This document shows, piece by piece, positions 40,153 to 48,827 of a stretch of DNA of 64,000 nt; position 1 is the stretch's first letter, and each line of letters starts with the position of its first letter. The stretch spans positions 186,001 through 250,000 of the forward strand of contig NZ_JACHJK010000010.1 of assembly GCF_014203595.1 (NCBI RefSeq), given 5' to 3'. This stretch comes from Streptomyces echinatus (GTDB taxonomy: Bacteria > Actinomycetota > Actinomycetes > Streptomycetales > Streptomycetaceae). The translations under genes and the position numbers were made by a program. Under the pieces are notes generated by a model. It was not told where the DNA came from, ran no database searches, and was given only the letters and a program-made list of their open reading frames with translations.

Positions 40153-41094
40153 GTGAGTAGGTGTGCGACCGTCTCCCGGAGCCTTGACGAACCGGTGTCC
40201 GGCACGGCTGCCACGGCGACGACGTGGCTGCTGCTGGAACAGCCCGGCCCGTGGGGTGCCAAGGCGCTCACCTCCAGCCACCTGGACCCCGCTCTGGGCC
40301 GGGCGCTGGAGGCCGCCGCCGACGGAACCGGTGTCCGTATCGCGCTCATCCGGCACCCCGGACGCCACGCGGACCCCGGCACGCCCCCGATGCGGCAGGT
40401 GTACGCCGCACACACCGTTCCCGGGCGTGTGTGGCTGCACGGCGCCACCACCCGTGATCCCCGGCGGCTGCTCGACCTCGACTTCTCCGCCCTCGGGGCG
40501 GGCGACCACCGTTCCTTCGGCGCGGTGCTCGACGGGCGGCCGCATCGGGGGGACCCGCTGGCGCTCGTGTGCACCAACGGCAAGCGCGACCGCTGCTGCG
40601 CCCTCCTGGGCCGCCCCCTCGCCACGGAGCTGGTCGCCTCGGGGGTGCGCGGCGTCTGGGAGGTCACCCATCTGGGTGGACATCGGTTCGCGCCCACGGT
40701 GCTCGTCCTGCCGTACGGCTACGCCTACGGCCGCGCCGAGGTCCACACCGTCAAGGAGGCCTTGGACGGTGTCCGGGAGGGGCGTGTGGTGGTCGAGGGG
40801 TGCCGGGGGTGCTCCGCGTGGGAACGGCCCGGACAGGCGGCGGAGCTGGCCGTGCGGTCGGCCGTGGGCGAGTACCGGGCGGGAGTGCTGACCGTCGTGC
40901 GGACCGCCGGCACGGCCGCGCGCCGGGAGGTCACGGTCGCCCACACCGACGGCCGCCGGTGGCGGGTCACCGTGGCGCAGGGGGCGTCGCTGCCGCCCCG
41001 CCCGGAGAGCTGCGGCGCGGCGGTGCTGGGCGCGCCCGCGCGGATGGACGTGGTCGAGGTGCGCGAACTGCGGCCTACGGCGCTGGCGAGCTAG
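40153..41094 (+). CDS. Sucrase/ferredoxin-like family protein
   Basis: This 313-residue protein has a thioredoxin-like ferredoxin fold with cysteines in C-T-N-G-K-R-D-R-C-C and C-R-G-C, and the family signature H-L-G-G-H-R-F-A-P-T. Members are thought to bind a [2Fe-2S] cluster, and some act as reductants for siderophore iron. The GTG start abuts an iron box, so it should be induced when iron is scarce, which fits a siderophore-reductase-like role (inference). No siderophore genes are adjacent. A later start is possible but would leave the operator inside the coding frame. Confidence 0.82.
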   Translation: MSRCATVSRSLDEPVSGTAATATTWLLLEQPGPWGAKALTSSHLDPALGRALEAAADGTGVRIALIRHPGRHADPGTPPMRQVYAAHTVPGRVWLHGATTRDPRRLLDLDFSALGAGDHRSFGAVLDGRPHRGDPLALVCTNGKRDRCCALLGRPLATELVASGVRGVWEVTHLGGHRFAPTVLVLPYGYAYGRAEVHTVKEALDGVREGRVVVEGCRGCSAWERPGQAAELAVRSAVGEYRAGVLTVVRTAGTAARREVTVAHTDGRRWRVTVAQGASLPPRPESCGAAVLGAPARMDVVEVRELRPTALAS

Positions 41095-41096
41095 CC

Positions 41097-41143
41097 GGAT
41101 CTCAACAATTGATCGCTGGGGTCAATAGTCGATCAAGAGATCC
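41097..41143. promoter_or_regulatory. Nested inverted repeats before the CitA-type kinase
   Basis: Outer arms GGATCTC (41097-41103) and GAGATCC (41137-41143) enclose inner arms TTGATCG (41109-41115) and CGATCAA (41130-41136). A TACGGT hexamer (41182-41187) lies seven bases before the kinase ATG. The repeats are candidate operator sites for the kinase-regulator operon; they could also form a stem ending the upstream ferredoxin-like transcript. Confidence 0.6.
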
Positions 41144-41194
41144 ACACCACACCCCCCTGGGGTCCTTCCGGCGGCCCCACGTACGGTCGGGGAC

Positions 41195-42889
41195 ATGAGC
41201 CCCACTCCCCCCGCACGCCGTCCGCGCCTCGGGCTGCCCCGGCGGATGTTCTCCCAGGTGCTGCTGATGCAGGTGGCGATCGCCGCGGGCGTGGCGGTGC
41301 TCGCGACCGGGCTCTTCCTGGCGCCGCTGAGCAAGCAGCTGGACCAGGAGGCGATGCGCCGCGCACTGGCCATCGCCGAGACCACGGCCCAGGACCCGCA
41401 GATCGCCGAGGGCGTCCGTACCACCCCGCCGACCAGGAACGGCCCGGTGCAGCGGGAGGCCGAGCGGATCCGGCGCGCCACGCACGCGGAGTACATCGTG
41501 GTGCTGGACGAGCACTGGGTGCGCTGGTCGCACCCCACGGTCTCGGAGATCGGCCGGCCCGTATCCACCAGTCCCTCCGACGCCTTGAAGGGCAACGAGG
41601 TCATGGAGATCGACAAGGGCACCCTGGGGCGCTCGGCGCGCGGCAAGGTGCCGCTGTACGACGCCGACCACCGCATCGTCGGCGCGGTCTCGGTCGGCAT
41701 CGCCTACGACAGTGTGCGGGCGCGGCTGATCAGTGCGATCCCGGGACTGTTCGCGTACGCCGGCGGCGCGCTCGCGGTGGGCGCGCTGGCCGCCTGGCTG
41801 ATCTCGCGCCGGGTCCAGCGGCAGACCCGGGACCTGGCCTTCTCCGACATCTCGGCGCTGCTCGCGGAGCGCGAGGCGATGCTGCACGGCATCCGGGAGG
41901 GTGTGGTCGCCCTGGACCACGGCGGCCGGGTCCGCCTGCTCAACGACGAGGCACGGCGGCTGCTGGGCATCGGCGACGAGGCCGTGGGGCGGACCCCGGA
42001 CGAGGCCCTCGGCGCGGGCCGTACGACGGACGTGCTGGCCGGCCGGGTGACCGGCACCGATCTGCTCACCGTGCGCGGCCAGCGGGTCCTGGTCGCCAAC
42101 CGCATGCCCACCGACGACGGTGGCGCCGTGGCCACCCTGCGCGACCGCACCGAGCTGGAGCAACTGGGGCGCGAACTCGATTCGACGCGCGGGCTGATCG
42201 ACGCCCTGCGCGCCCAGGACCACGAACACGCCAACCGCATGCACACCCTGCTGGGGCTGCTGGAGCTGGAGATGTACGACGACGCCGTGGAGTTCGTCGG
42301 TGAGGTGGTCGGGGACCACCGGGTCACCGCCGAGCAGGTCACGGAGAAGATCCAGGACCCGCTGCTGGCCGCGCTGCTGGTCGGCAAGGCGACGGTGGCG
42401 GCCGAGCGCGGGGTCGCCCTGTGGGTGTCGGAGCGGACCCGGCTCCCGGACCGGCTGATCGACCCGCGGGGAGTGGTCACCGTCGTGGGCAACCTCGTCG
42501 ACAACGCGCTCGACGCGGTCGCGGGCACACTCCACGCGCGCGTGGAGGCCGAGTTGCACGCGGAGGGCCGCACCGTCGTTCTCCGGGTGCGCGACACGGG
42601 CCCCGGGATCCCGGAGGACCAACGGGAGTTGATCTTCACGGATGGCTGGTCCACCAAGAAGCCGCCCGCGCACGGCAAGCGGGGCATCGGCCTCTCCCTG
42701 GTGCGGCGGCTCGCCGAACGGCAGGGCGGGAGCGCCACCGTGAGCGGGGCGGACGGCGGAGGCGCGGAGTTCACCGTCGTCCTGCCCGAGGCGCTGACCG
42801 AGCCGGAGCCTGAACCGGCGCTCACCGGGGCGGCCGAGCCGGCCACGGAGACCGCGAACGTCCCGGCCGTCGCCGAGGAGGAGGCGTGA
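41195..42889 (+). CDS. Sensor histidine kinase, CitA/DcuS type
   Basis: This 564-residue kinase has an N-terminal membrane helix (about 20-42), a periplasmic sensor domain (about 45-170) with R-R-A-T-H-A-E-Y-I-V-V-L-D, a second helix (about 180-205), a PAS domain (about 225-325), the H-box in D-H-E-H-A-N-R-M-H-T-L-L-G-L typical of the CitA/DcuS family, and an ATPase domain with N-L-V-D-N-A-L-D-A and G-I-G-L-S-L. Relatives sense citrate or C4-dicarboxylates. The last 40 residues are Pro/Glu/Ala-rich. Its stop overlaps the regulator start (TGATG). Confidence 0.9.
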   Translation: MSPTPPARRPRLGLPRRMFSQVLLMQVAIAAGVAVLATGLFLAPLSKQLDQEAMRRALAIAETTAQDPQIAEGVRTTPPTRNGPVQREAERIRRATHAEYIVVLDEHWVRWSHPTVSEIGRPVSTSPSDALKGNEVMEIDKGTLGRSARGKVPLYDADHRIVGAVSVGIAYDSVRARLISAIPGLFAYAGGALAVGALAAWLISRRVQRQTRDLAFSDISALLAEREAMLHGIREGVVALDHGGRVRLLNDEARRLLGIGDEAVGRTPDEALGAGRTTDVLAGRVTGTDLLTVRGQRVLVANRMPTDDGGAVATLRDRTELEQLGRELDSTRGLIDALRAQDHEHANRMHTLLGLLELEMYDDAVEFVGEVVGDHRVTAEQVTEKIQDPLLAALLVGKATVAAERGVALWVSERTRLPDRLIDPRGVVTVVGNLVDNALDAVAGTLHARVEAELHAEGRTVVLRVRDTGPGIPEDQRELIFTDGWSTKKPPAHGKRGIGLSLVRRLAERQGGSATVSGADGGGAEFTVVLPEALTEPEPEPALTGAAEPATETANVPAVAEEEA

Positions 42890-43569
42890 TGATCGAGGTC
42901 CTGGTCGTGGACGACGACACCCGGGTGGCCCGGGTCAACGCGGCCTACGTGGAGAAGGTGCCGGGCTTCCACGTGGCCGGCGAGGCGCACAACGCGGCCG
43001 AGGCGCTGCGCCGGGTGGAGACCCTGCCGAAGCTCGATCTCGTCCTGATGGACCACTATCTGCCCGACGACACGGGCCTCGCGGTCGTCCAGGAGATGCG
43101 CAGGCGCGGCCACCAGACCGACGTGATCATGGTGACGGCGGCGCGGGACGTGTCGACGGTGCAGGCCGCCATGCGGCAGGGGGCGTTGCAGTACCTGGTG
43201 AAGCCGTTCGCCTTCGCCGGCCTGCGGGCCAAGCTGGAGGCCTATGCCGAGCTGCGGCGGACCCTGGACGGCGGGGGCGAGGCCGAGCAGGCGGAGGTGG
43301 ACCGCATCTTCGGCGCCCTGTCCGCTCCGTCGGAACCCCGGCTGCCCAAGGGGCACTCCCCCACGACGGCCGAGCTGGTGCGTCAGGCGCTGCTGAGCGC
43401 CGAAGGCCCCCTGTCCGCCCAGGAGATCGCGGAGCGGACGGGGGTGAGCCGGCAGACCGCGCAACGGTATCTGAAGCTCCTGGAACGGACCGGCCGGGCC
43501 CGGCTGAGCCTCAAGTACGGCGACGCGGGCCGCCCGGAACACCGTTACGTGTGGGCGACCCGCGCCTGA
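42889..43569 (+). CDS. Response regulator, CitB/DcuR type
   Basis: This 226-residue regulator (start at ATG-ATC after GGAGG; the preceding GTG is in frame) has a receiver with D-D-D pocket, phospho-acceptor in L-V-L-M-D-H-Y-L-P, T-A, and K-P-F-A-F, and a C-terminal helix-turn-helix with E-I-A-E-R-T-G-V-S-R-Q-T-A-Q-R-Y. It is coupled to the kinase upstream. A paralogue at 46.5 kb shares most of its sequence. The nearest candidate target is the ABC transporter operon between the two, which ends 18 bases away from this gene on the opposite strand. Confidence 0.92.
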   Translation: MIEVLVVDDDTRVARVNAAYVEKVPGFHVAGEAHNAAEALRRVETLPKLDLVLMDHYLPDDTGLAVVQEMRRRGHQTDVIMVTAARDVSTVQAAMRQGALQYLVKPFAFAGLRAKLEAYAELRRTLDGGGEAEQAEVDRIFGALSAPSEPRLPKGHSPTTAELVRQALLSAEGPLSAQEIAERTGVSRQTAQRYLKLLERTGRARLSLKYGDAGRPEHRYVWATRA

Positions 43570-43587
43570 GCGGGGTTCATGCGGTGG

Positions 43588-44643
43588 TCACTTGACCGCC
43601 TTGACGAACTCTGTCGTGTAGGTCTTGCTCAAGTCGACCTTCGCGGTCTGAATGTTGGGGTTGAACGCCTTGAGGACCTTCTCAACGGTCTCGGGGCCGC
43701 CCTGGGGCATCACACCGTCGTCGGTGAACATGGGAAGGGTGCTCTTGACGGCCTGCGCGTACAGGGCCTTGTCGCCCTGGGAGTAGTCGGCGGGCATCTT
43801 GGCCGCGATCTCGTCGGCGCTGTGCGTGGACATCCACTTGAGCGTCTTGACGAATGCATTGGCCAACTTCTGGACGGTGTCCTTGTGTCCGTTCACCCAG
43901 TCCGTCTGCATGTACAGGCTTGACGACGGATACGGCCCGCCCAGCGCTTGCTGCGAACCCTCGGGGGTGCGCATGTCGATGAGGATCTTCCCGGCCTTCT
44001 TGTCCAGGATCGTCGCGACGGTCGGGTCGGTGGTCATGCCGCCGTCGATCGCGCCCTGCTGGAGCGCCGCGATGAACGTCGGGCCGGCCCCCACCGCGAC
44101 CGGCGTGAAGTCGCTGACCTTCACTCCGTTCTTGACCGCGAGGTACTTGGTGAGGAAGTCGGTCGAGGAGCCGAGCCCGGTGACGCCCAGCTTGCGGCCC
44201 TTGAAGTCCTCGGGCGAGGTGAGGTCGCCGGCCGCCTCGTCCGAAACCATCTCGACCTCGCCGGGCGCGTGCGAGAACTGCACGACCGACTCGACCGCCT
44301 TGCCCTTCACCTGCAGGTCGAGGGTGTGGTCGTAGAACCCGACCGCTCCCTGCACCTGGCCGGAGACGAGCGCGGTCTCGGCCTGGACGCCGGCGGGCTC
44401 GCTGAGGAGCTGCACGTTCAGCCCCTCGGCCTGGAAGTAGCCGAGCCGCTGGGTGAGCATCGCGGGCAGATAGATGACCTTGTCCAGGCCGCCGACCATG
44501 ATCTTGACGGACTCGCCCTTGCCGCCCCCGCCGCTGCCGGTGTCGGCCGTGGAGCTCGCCGCGTCGTTGGCGCAGGCGGTGAGCGAGGAGAGGGCGAGCA
44601 GTCCGGCCACGGCCAAGGGGGCGTATCGGGCGGTCTTGCGCAT
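43588..44643 (-). CDS. NMT1/SsuA-type ABC substrate-binding lipoprotein
   Basis: This 351-residue protein has a signal peptide with lipobox L-T-A-C (about residue 24) and a Gly/Ser linker, then a two-lobe NMT1/THI5-like domain (K-V-I-Y-L-P-A-M-L, Q-V-Q-G-A-V-G-F-Y-D-H, G-L-G-S-S-T-D-F). The family binds nitrate, sulfonates, pyrimidine precursors or aromatic acids outside the membrane. It is the last gene of a three-gene transporter operon read on the minus strand. The CitA-type kinase nearby suggests an anionic ligand, by inference only. Confidence 0.9.
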   Translation of the reverse strand: MRKTARYAPLAVAGLLALSSLTACANDAASSTADTGSGGGGKGESVKIMVGGLDKVIYLPAMLTQRLGYFQAEGLNVQLLSEPAGVQAETALVSGQVQGAVGFYDHTLDLQVKGKAVESVVQFSHAPGEVEMVSDEAAGDLTSPEDFKGRKLGVTGLGSSTDFLTKYLAVKNGVKVSDFTPVAVGAGPTFIAALQQGAIDGGMTTDPTVATILDKKAGKILIDMRTPEGSQQALGGPYPSSSLYMQTDWVNGHKDTVQKLANAFVKTLKWMSTHSADEIAAKMPADYSQGDKALYAQAVKSTLPMFTDDGVMPQGGPETVEKVLKAFNPNIQTAKVDLSKTYTTEFVKAVK

Positions 44644-44693
44644 GGGGTTCACGTCCTTGTGGGAGAGCGGTGCGGGGCGGAGACAGGGGCCGT

Positions 44694-45557
44694 TCAGCTG
44701 TCGGAGCCGGCCGGCTTCCAGCGGAAGACGCGGCGCTCGGCGAAGGTCAGCAGACCCTCCGCGACCAGAGCGACGACGGCGAGGATGACCATCGCGGCGT
44801 ACACACCGGCCGCGTTGAAGGTGTTCTGCGACTGCGCGACGAGCAGGCCGATGCCCTTGGTCGCGCCGATGTACTCGCCGACGATGGCGCCGATGAGCGC
44901 GAAGCCGAAGCTGACGTGCAGGCTGGTGAAGATCCAGGAGGTGGCCGACGGAACGACCACCTGAAGGGTCACCCGGCGGTCGCTCGCGCCCAGGATCCGG
45001 GCGTTGGCCACGAGGTTGCGGTCCACTTCGCGGGCGCCCTGGAAGGCGTTGAAGAACACGGGGAAGAAGACGAGCACCACGGCCGAGGCCACTTTGGAGG
45101 ACGGACCGAGGCCGAACCAGATCAGGAAGATGGGCGCCAGGACGATCCTCGGGATCGAGTTGAGCACCTTGATGTAGGGACCAAGAATCTCGGCGAGCAA
45201 TCTGATCCGCCCGAGCGCAATGCCGAGAAGTACACCGGTGACCACACCGAGGCCCCAGCCGAGCAGTGCCTCGTACAGCGTGTACCAGATCTGTTCGCCC
45301 AGGGATCCCAACGCTGTCCCATGGGTCACCCATACATGGATCTGGTCCCAGATCTTCGAGGGCATCGAGAAGTTGAACGGGTCGATGACCTTGGTGCGGG
45401 ACAGCGCCTCCCACAGTCCGAGGACCGCCACCAGGAGCACCACGCGCGCGGCGTTGACGAGGACCCTGCGCCTGCGCGCGGCCCGGGCGCGGGTCTGCGC
45501 GCGGCCGGGTGTCTTCGCGGTGTCGACGACCGGGGGCTGAAGAACCTCAGGCGACAT
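44694..45557 (-). CDS. ABC transporter permease, SsuC/TauC type
   Basis: This 287-residue protein starts at M-S-P-E-V-L-Q, eight bases after AGAGAGG; a GTG six codons earlier is possible. Six membrane helices follow a basic N-terminus. The cytoplasmic EAA loop (A-R-I-L-G-A-S-D-R-R-V) and G-E-Y-I-G-A-T-K-G-I-G-L-L mark a BPD_transp_1 permease of the nitrate/sulfonate group. It overlaps the ATPase gene by 11 bases. It should form the channel for the lipoprotein-bound substrate. Confidence 0.92.
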   Translation of the reverse strand: MSPEVLQPPVVDTAKTPGRAQTRARAARRRRVLVNAARVVLLVAVLGLWEALSRTKVIDPFNFSMPSKIWDQIHVWVTHGTALGSLGEQIWYTLYEALLGWGLGVVTGVLLGIALGRIRLLAEILGPYIKVLNSIPRIVLAPIFLIWFGLGPSSKVASAVVLVFFPVFFNAFQGAREVDRNLVANARILGASDRRVTLQVVVPSATSWIFTSLHVSFGFALIGAIVGEYIGATKGIGLLVAQSQNTFNAAGVYAAMVILAVVALVAEGLLTFAERRVFRWKPAGSDS

Positions 45558-46362
45558 GGGCGGCACCTCTCTCACGGGTGATGCGGACCTCTTCGCCGAG
45601 GGACTCCCAGATCTCGCGGTAGATCTCGATGAACCGCGGCTCCAGGCGCACCGACTCGACCTTCCGCGGGCGGGGCAGGTCGATGTCGAAGATTTGCTTC
45701 ACGGTCGCGGGTCCGGCGGTCATCACGACGACCTTGTCGGCCAGCGCGATGGACTCCTCCAGGTCGTGGGTGACGAAGACGACGGAGGCGCCGGTGCCCT
45801 CCCACAGCTCCAGCAGCTCGTCCGACATCAGCGCCCGGGTCTGTACGTCGAGCGCCGAGAACGGCTCGTCCATCAGCAGGATCTCGGGGTCGTTGACGAA
45901 CGTGGCCGCCAGGGCGACGCGCTTGCGCTGACCACCGGAGAGCTGATGCGGATAGCGGTCCTCGAACGCGGCGAGTCCCACCCGGGCCAGCCACTCGCGG
46001 GCCTTCTCCTTGGCCTCCGCCCTGGGGACGCCCCGGAAACGCGGGCCCGCCATGACGTTCGACAGGACCGTCCGCCAGGGGAAGGTGGCGTCCTGCTGGA
46101 AGACGAAGCCGACCTTGTCGCCGACACCGGCGACCGGCACCCCGGCCACCAGCACGTCGCCCTCGGTGGGCTCCTCCAGACCGCTGACCAGGGTCAGCGT
46201 GGTGGACTTGCCGCACCCGGTCGGGCCCACGACGGCCACGAACTCCCCGCGCCCCACGGTGAGGTCCAGACCGCGCACGGCCGTGTGCAGTCCCCCGGAC
46301 GGGGTTCTGAAGGTCTTGCTCGCGCCCCGCAGCTCGATGGCGGGGCTGGTGTGTGCGCTCAT
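45547..46362 (-). CDS. ABC transporter ATPase, SsuB/TauB type
   Basis: This 271-residue ATPase from M-S-A-H-T-S-P-A has Walker A G-P-T-G-C-G-K-S-T, Q-loop F-V-F-Q-Q-D-A, signature L-S-G-G-Q-R-K-R, Walker B I-L-L-M-D-E-P-F-S-A-L-D and switch H in V-T-H-D-L-E-E. The F-S-A-L-D form and length fit nitrate/sulfonate/taurine importers. It leads the operon. No ribosome site precedes the ATG, but a TACCGT hexamer (46376-46371) lies eight bases upstream, suggesting a leaderless transcript. The promoter is shared with the divergent regulator gene. Confidence 0.93.
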   Translation of the reverse strand: MSAHTSPAIELRGASKTFRTPSGGLHTAVRGLDLTVGRGEFVAVVGPTGCGKSTTLTLVSGLEEPTEGDVLVAGVPVAGVGDKVGFVFQQDATFPWRTVLSNVMAGPRFRGVPRAEAKEKAREWLARVGLAAFEDRYPHQLSGGQRKRVALAATFVNDPEILLMDEPFSALDVQTRALMSDELLELWEGTGASVVFVTHDLEESIALADKVVVMTAGPATVKQIFDIDLPRPRKVESVRLEPRFIEIYREIWESLGEEVRITRERGAAHVA

Positions 46363-46370
46363 GGGCCGGG

Positions 46371-46468
46371 ACGGTAGGTGTGGATCCGGCCACCACAGGA
46401 GTCTTGTGAGAACAAGCCGTTCTTTTGCTCGCAAGGACCTGTTGTGCTCATTTTGCTCGCGCTACAAC
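46371..46468. promoter_or_regulatory. Divergent promoter with TTTTGCTCGC direct repeats
   Basis: For the transporter the minus strand has TACCGT (46376-46371). For the regulator the plus strand has TACAAC (46463-46468) with TTGTGC (46442-46447). Two identical TTTTGCTCGC blocks (46423-46432 and 46451-46460) are 28 bases apart, and CTTGTGAGAACAAG is an inverted repeat near 46403-46416. The blocks are candidate response-regulator sites. Confidence 0.6.
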
Positions 46469-46521
46469 TGCGGAGCCGAAAACACGGGCTTCACGCTCGC
46501 CGGCCTTGAAGGAGAGGCCTG

Positions 46522-47214
46522 ATGATTGACGTCCTGGTGGTCGACGACGACTTCCGTGTCGCCGAGATCAACGCCAAGTACGTGGGAAAGGTTCCCGGCT
46601 TCCGGGTGGCCGCCCGCGCACACAGTGCCGCCCAGGCCCTGACCGCCGTCGAACGCGGGACCATCGACCTGGTCCTGCTCGATCACTACCTGCCCGACGG
46701 GACGGGCCTGGAACTCGTCCACCGCATGCGGGAGCAGGGCCACGGCACCGACGTCATCATGATCACCGCCGCCGGCGATGTGACGACCGTCCGGCAGGCC
46801 ATGCGCCTGGGCGCCCTGCACTACCTGGTCAAGCCGTTCACCTTCGCCGCGCTGCGCGCCCGCCTGGACTCCTACGCCGCCCTGCGCCGTACGGTCGACC
46901 GGGTGGGCGGCCACGGGCTGACGGGGCAGGAACAGATCGACCGGATCTTCGGCGCCCTGCGCACCGCCCCCGCCCCTTCCGCACCGGGCCTGCCGACCGG
47001 CCACACCGAGCCCACGACCGACCTCATCTGCGGCGTCCTGCACCGCGCCGGCCATCCGCTCTCGGCCCACGAAGTGGCCGCCCGGACCGGGCTGAGCCGC
47101 TCCACCGCCCAGCGCTACCTGCGCCACCTGGAACAGGCGGGCCGGCTCAGCCTCTCCCTGAAGTACGGCGACACCGGCCGCCCGGAGCACCGGTACGCCT
47201 GGGTGGCGCCGTAG
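46522..47214 (+). CDS. Orphan response regulator, CitB/DcuR type
   Basis: This 230-residue protein, starting M-I-D-V-L-V-V-D-D-D, is a close paralogue of the regulator at 42.9 kb, with the same D-H-Y-L-P-D-G-T phospho-acceptor region, K-P-F-T-F and C-terminal S-R-S-T-A-Q-R-Y-L-R helix-turn-helix and G-R-P-E-H-R-Y end. No kinase gene adjoins it. It is divergent from the ABC transporter and so the natural local regulator of that operon. It may share the nearby CitA-type kinase or use another. The next gene converges 17 bases away. Confidence 0.92.
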   Translation: MIDVLVVDDDFRVAEINAKYVGKVPGFRVAARAHSAAQALTAVERGTIDLVLLDHYLPDGTGLELVHRMREQGHGTDVIMITAAGDVTTVRQAMRLGALHYLVKPFTFAALRARLDSYAALRRTVDRVGGHGLTGQEQIDRIFGALRTAPAPSAPGLPTGHTEPTTDLICGVLHRAGHPLSAHEVAARTGLSRSTAQRYLRHLEQAGRLSLSLKYGDTGRPEHRYAWVAP

Positions 47215-47231
47215 CGACACCCATGGCGCGG

Positions 47232-48827
47232 CTAAGCGGCTCCGGCCCCGGTCAGCGAACGCACTTCCGTCTCGGCGTACCTGCCCTCGTCCGCGACCTC
47301 GTCCGAGGTGACCGTGCCCAGCCAGCCGGCGAGGAAGCCCAGCGGGATGGAGACGACGCCCGGGTTCTCCAGCGGGAAGTACTGGAAGTCGACGCCCGGG
47401 AACAGCGAGTCCGGGCTGCCGGACACCACCGGGGACAGCAGCACGAGCCCGATCGCCGGAACCAGCCCGCCGTACACGGCCCACACCGCACCCCGCGTGG
47501 TGAAGCCGCGCCAGAACAGCGAGTAGAGCAGGGCCGGCAGGTTCGCCGACGCGGCCACCGCGAAGGCGAGGCCGACGAGGAAGGCGACGTTGAGATCCCG
47601 GGCCAGCAGACCGAGGGCGATCGCCACGACACCGACGCCGACCGCAGCCCAGCGCGCGACGGCCACCTCGCCGCGTGGGGCCCCGCCGCGGGGGCGACGC
47701 AACGATGCGTACAGGTCATGGGCCACCGAGGCGGACGAGGCGAGGGTGATGCCCGCGACCACCGCGAGGATCGTGGCGAAGGCCACGGCGGCGACCACCG
47801 CGAACAGGACGGTGCCGCCCGTGGAGCCCGCCCCGCCGCCCACGTCGAGCGCGAGGAGGGGCACCGCGGTGTTCCCGGCCGCGTTGGAGGCGCGCACGGC
47901 CTGCGGTCCCACCAGCGCCGCCGCACCGAATCCGAGGACGATCGTCATCAGGTAGAAGCTGCCGATCAGACCGATGGACCACACCACGGACCGACGGGCG
48001 GCCCGCGCGGTCGGCACGGTGTAGAAGCGGGACAGGATGTGCGGCAGCCCGGCCGTACCCAGCACCAGCGCGAGCCCCAGGCTGATGAAGTCGAGCCGGG
48101 CCGTCCAGTCCCCGCCGTACTTCAGGCCCGGCGCCAGGAACGCCCTCCCGTGGCCGCTGCGCTCCGCGGCGGTGAGCAGCAGCCGGTCCACGTCGCCGTG
48201 GAAGCGCACCAGGACGAGCACGGTCAGGACGACCGTCCCGCCGAGCAGCAGGACCGCCTTCACGATCTGGATCCAGGTGGTGGCCCGCATCCCTCCGAGC
48301 GACACATAGATCACCATGAGCGCGCCGACGCCGATGACCGCCCAGACCTGGGCCGCACCGCTCGTCCGCCCGAGCAGCAGCGCGACCAGGCTGCCCGCTC
48401 CCACCATCTGCGCCACCAGGTACAGAACGGACACCACGACCGAGGACGTTCCCGCGGCGATCCGCACCGGCCGCTCGCTCATCCGTGCGGCCACCACGTC
48501 GGCCAGGGTGAACCGCCCGCAGTTGCGTACCAGCTCGGCGACCAGGAAGAGCACGACCAGCCAGGCCACCAGGAAACCCACGCCGTACAGCAGCCCGTCG
48601 TACCCGTACAGCGCGATGAGGCCGCTGATCCCGAGGAAGGAGGCGGCCGACATGTAGTCGCCCGCGATGGCAAAACCATTTTCCATGGGGGTGAACAGCC
48701 GCCCTCCGGCGTAGAACTCCTCCGCCGAGCCGCGCCGCCTGCGGCTCACCCAGGTCGTGATTCCGAGAGTGACCGCCACGAAACCGCTGAACAGCAACAG
48801 CGCCAGAGCCTGATGGTCGCCCGTCAC
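47232..48827 (-). CDS. Sodium:solute symporter, ActP/MctC-like
   Basis: This 531-residue protein starts at a GTG that overlaps the stop of the DUF485 gene (GTGA). Thirteen or so membrane segments and the patterns A-I-A-G-D-Y-M-S-A-A-S-F-L-G, G-L-P-H-I-L-S-R-F-Y-T-V-P and A-A-S-A-N-L-P-A-L place it in the acetate/monocarboxylate branch of the SSS family. It should import acetate, pyruvate or propionate with sodium or protons. The DUF485 partner upstream is the usual companion. The NarL-type two-component system upstream may control both. Confidence 0.9.
   Translation of the reverse strand: MTGDHQALALLLFSGFVAVTLGITTWVSRRRRGSAEEFYAGGRLFTPMENGFAIAGDYMSAASFLGISGLIALYGYDGLLYGVGFLVAWLVVLFLVAELVRNCGRFTLADVVAARMSERPVRIAAGTSSVVVSVLYLVAQMVGAGSLVALLLGRTSGAAQVWAVIGVGALMVIYVSLGGMRATTWIQIVKAVLLLGGTVVLTVLVLVRFHGDVDRLLLTAAERSGHGRAFLAPGLKYGGDWTARLDFISLGLALVLGTAGLPHILSRFYTVPTARAARRSVVWSIGLIGSFYLMTIVLGFGAAALVGPQAVRASNAAGNTAVPLLALDVGGGAGSTGGTVLFAVVAAVAFATILAVVAGITLASSASVAHDLYASLRRPRGGAPRGEVAVARWAAVGVGVVAIALGLLARDLNVAFLVGLAFAVAASANLPALLYSLFWRGFTTRGAVWAVYGGLVPAIGLVLLSPVVSGSPDSLFPGVDFQYFPLENPGVVSIPLGFLAGWLGTVTSDEVADEGRYAETEVRSLTGAGAA

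Noticed and set aside
40153..41094. Sucrose-cleaving enzyme for the sucrase/ferredoxin-like gene
   Set aside because: Despite the family name there is no glycosidase motif; the cysteine pattern fits a thioredoxin-like ferredoxin.
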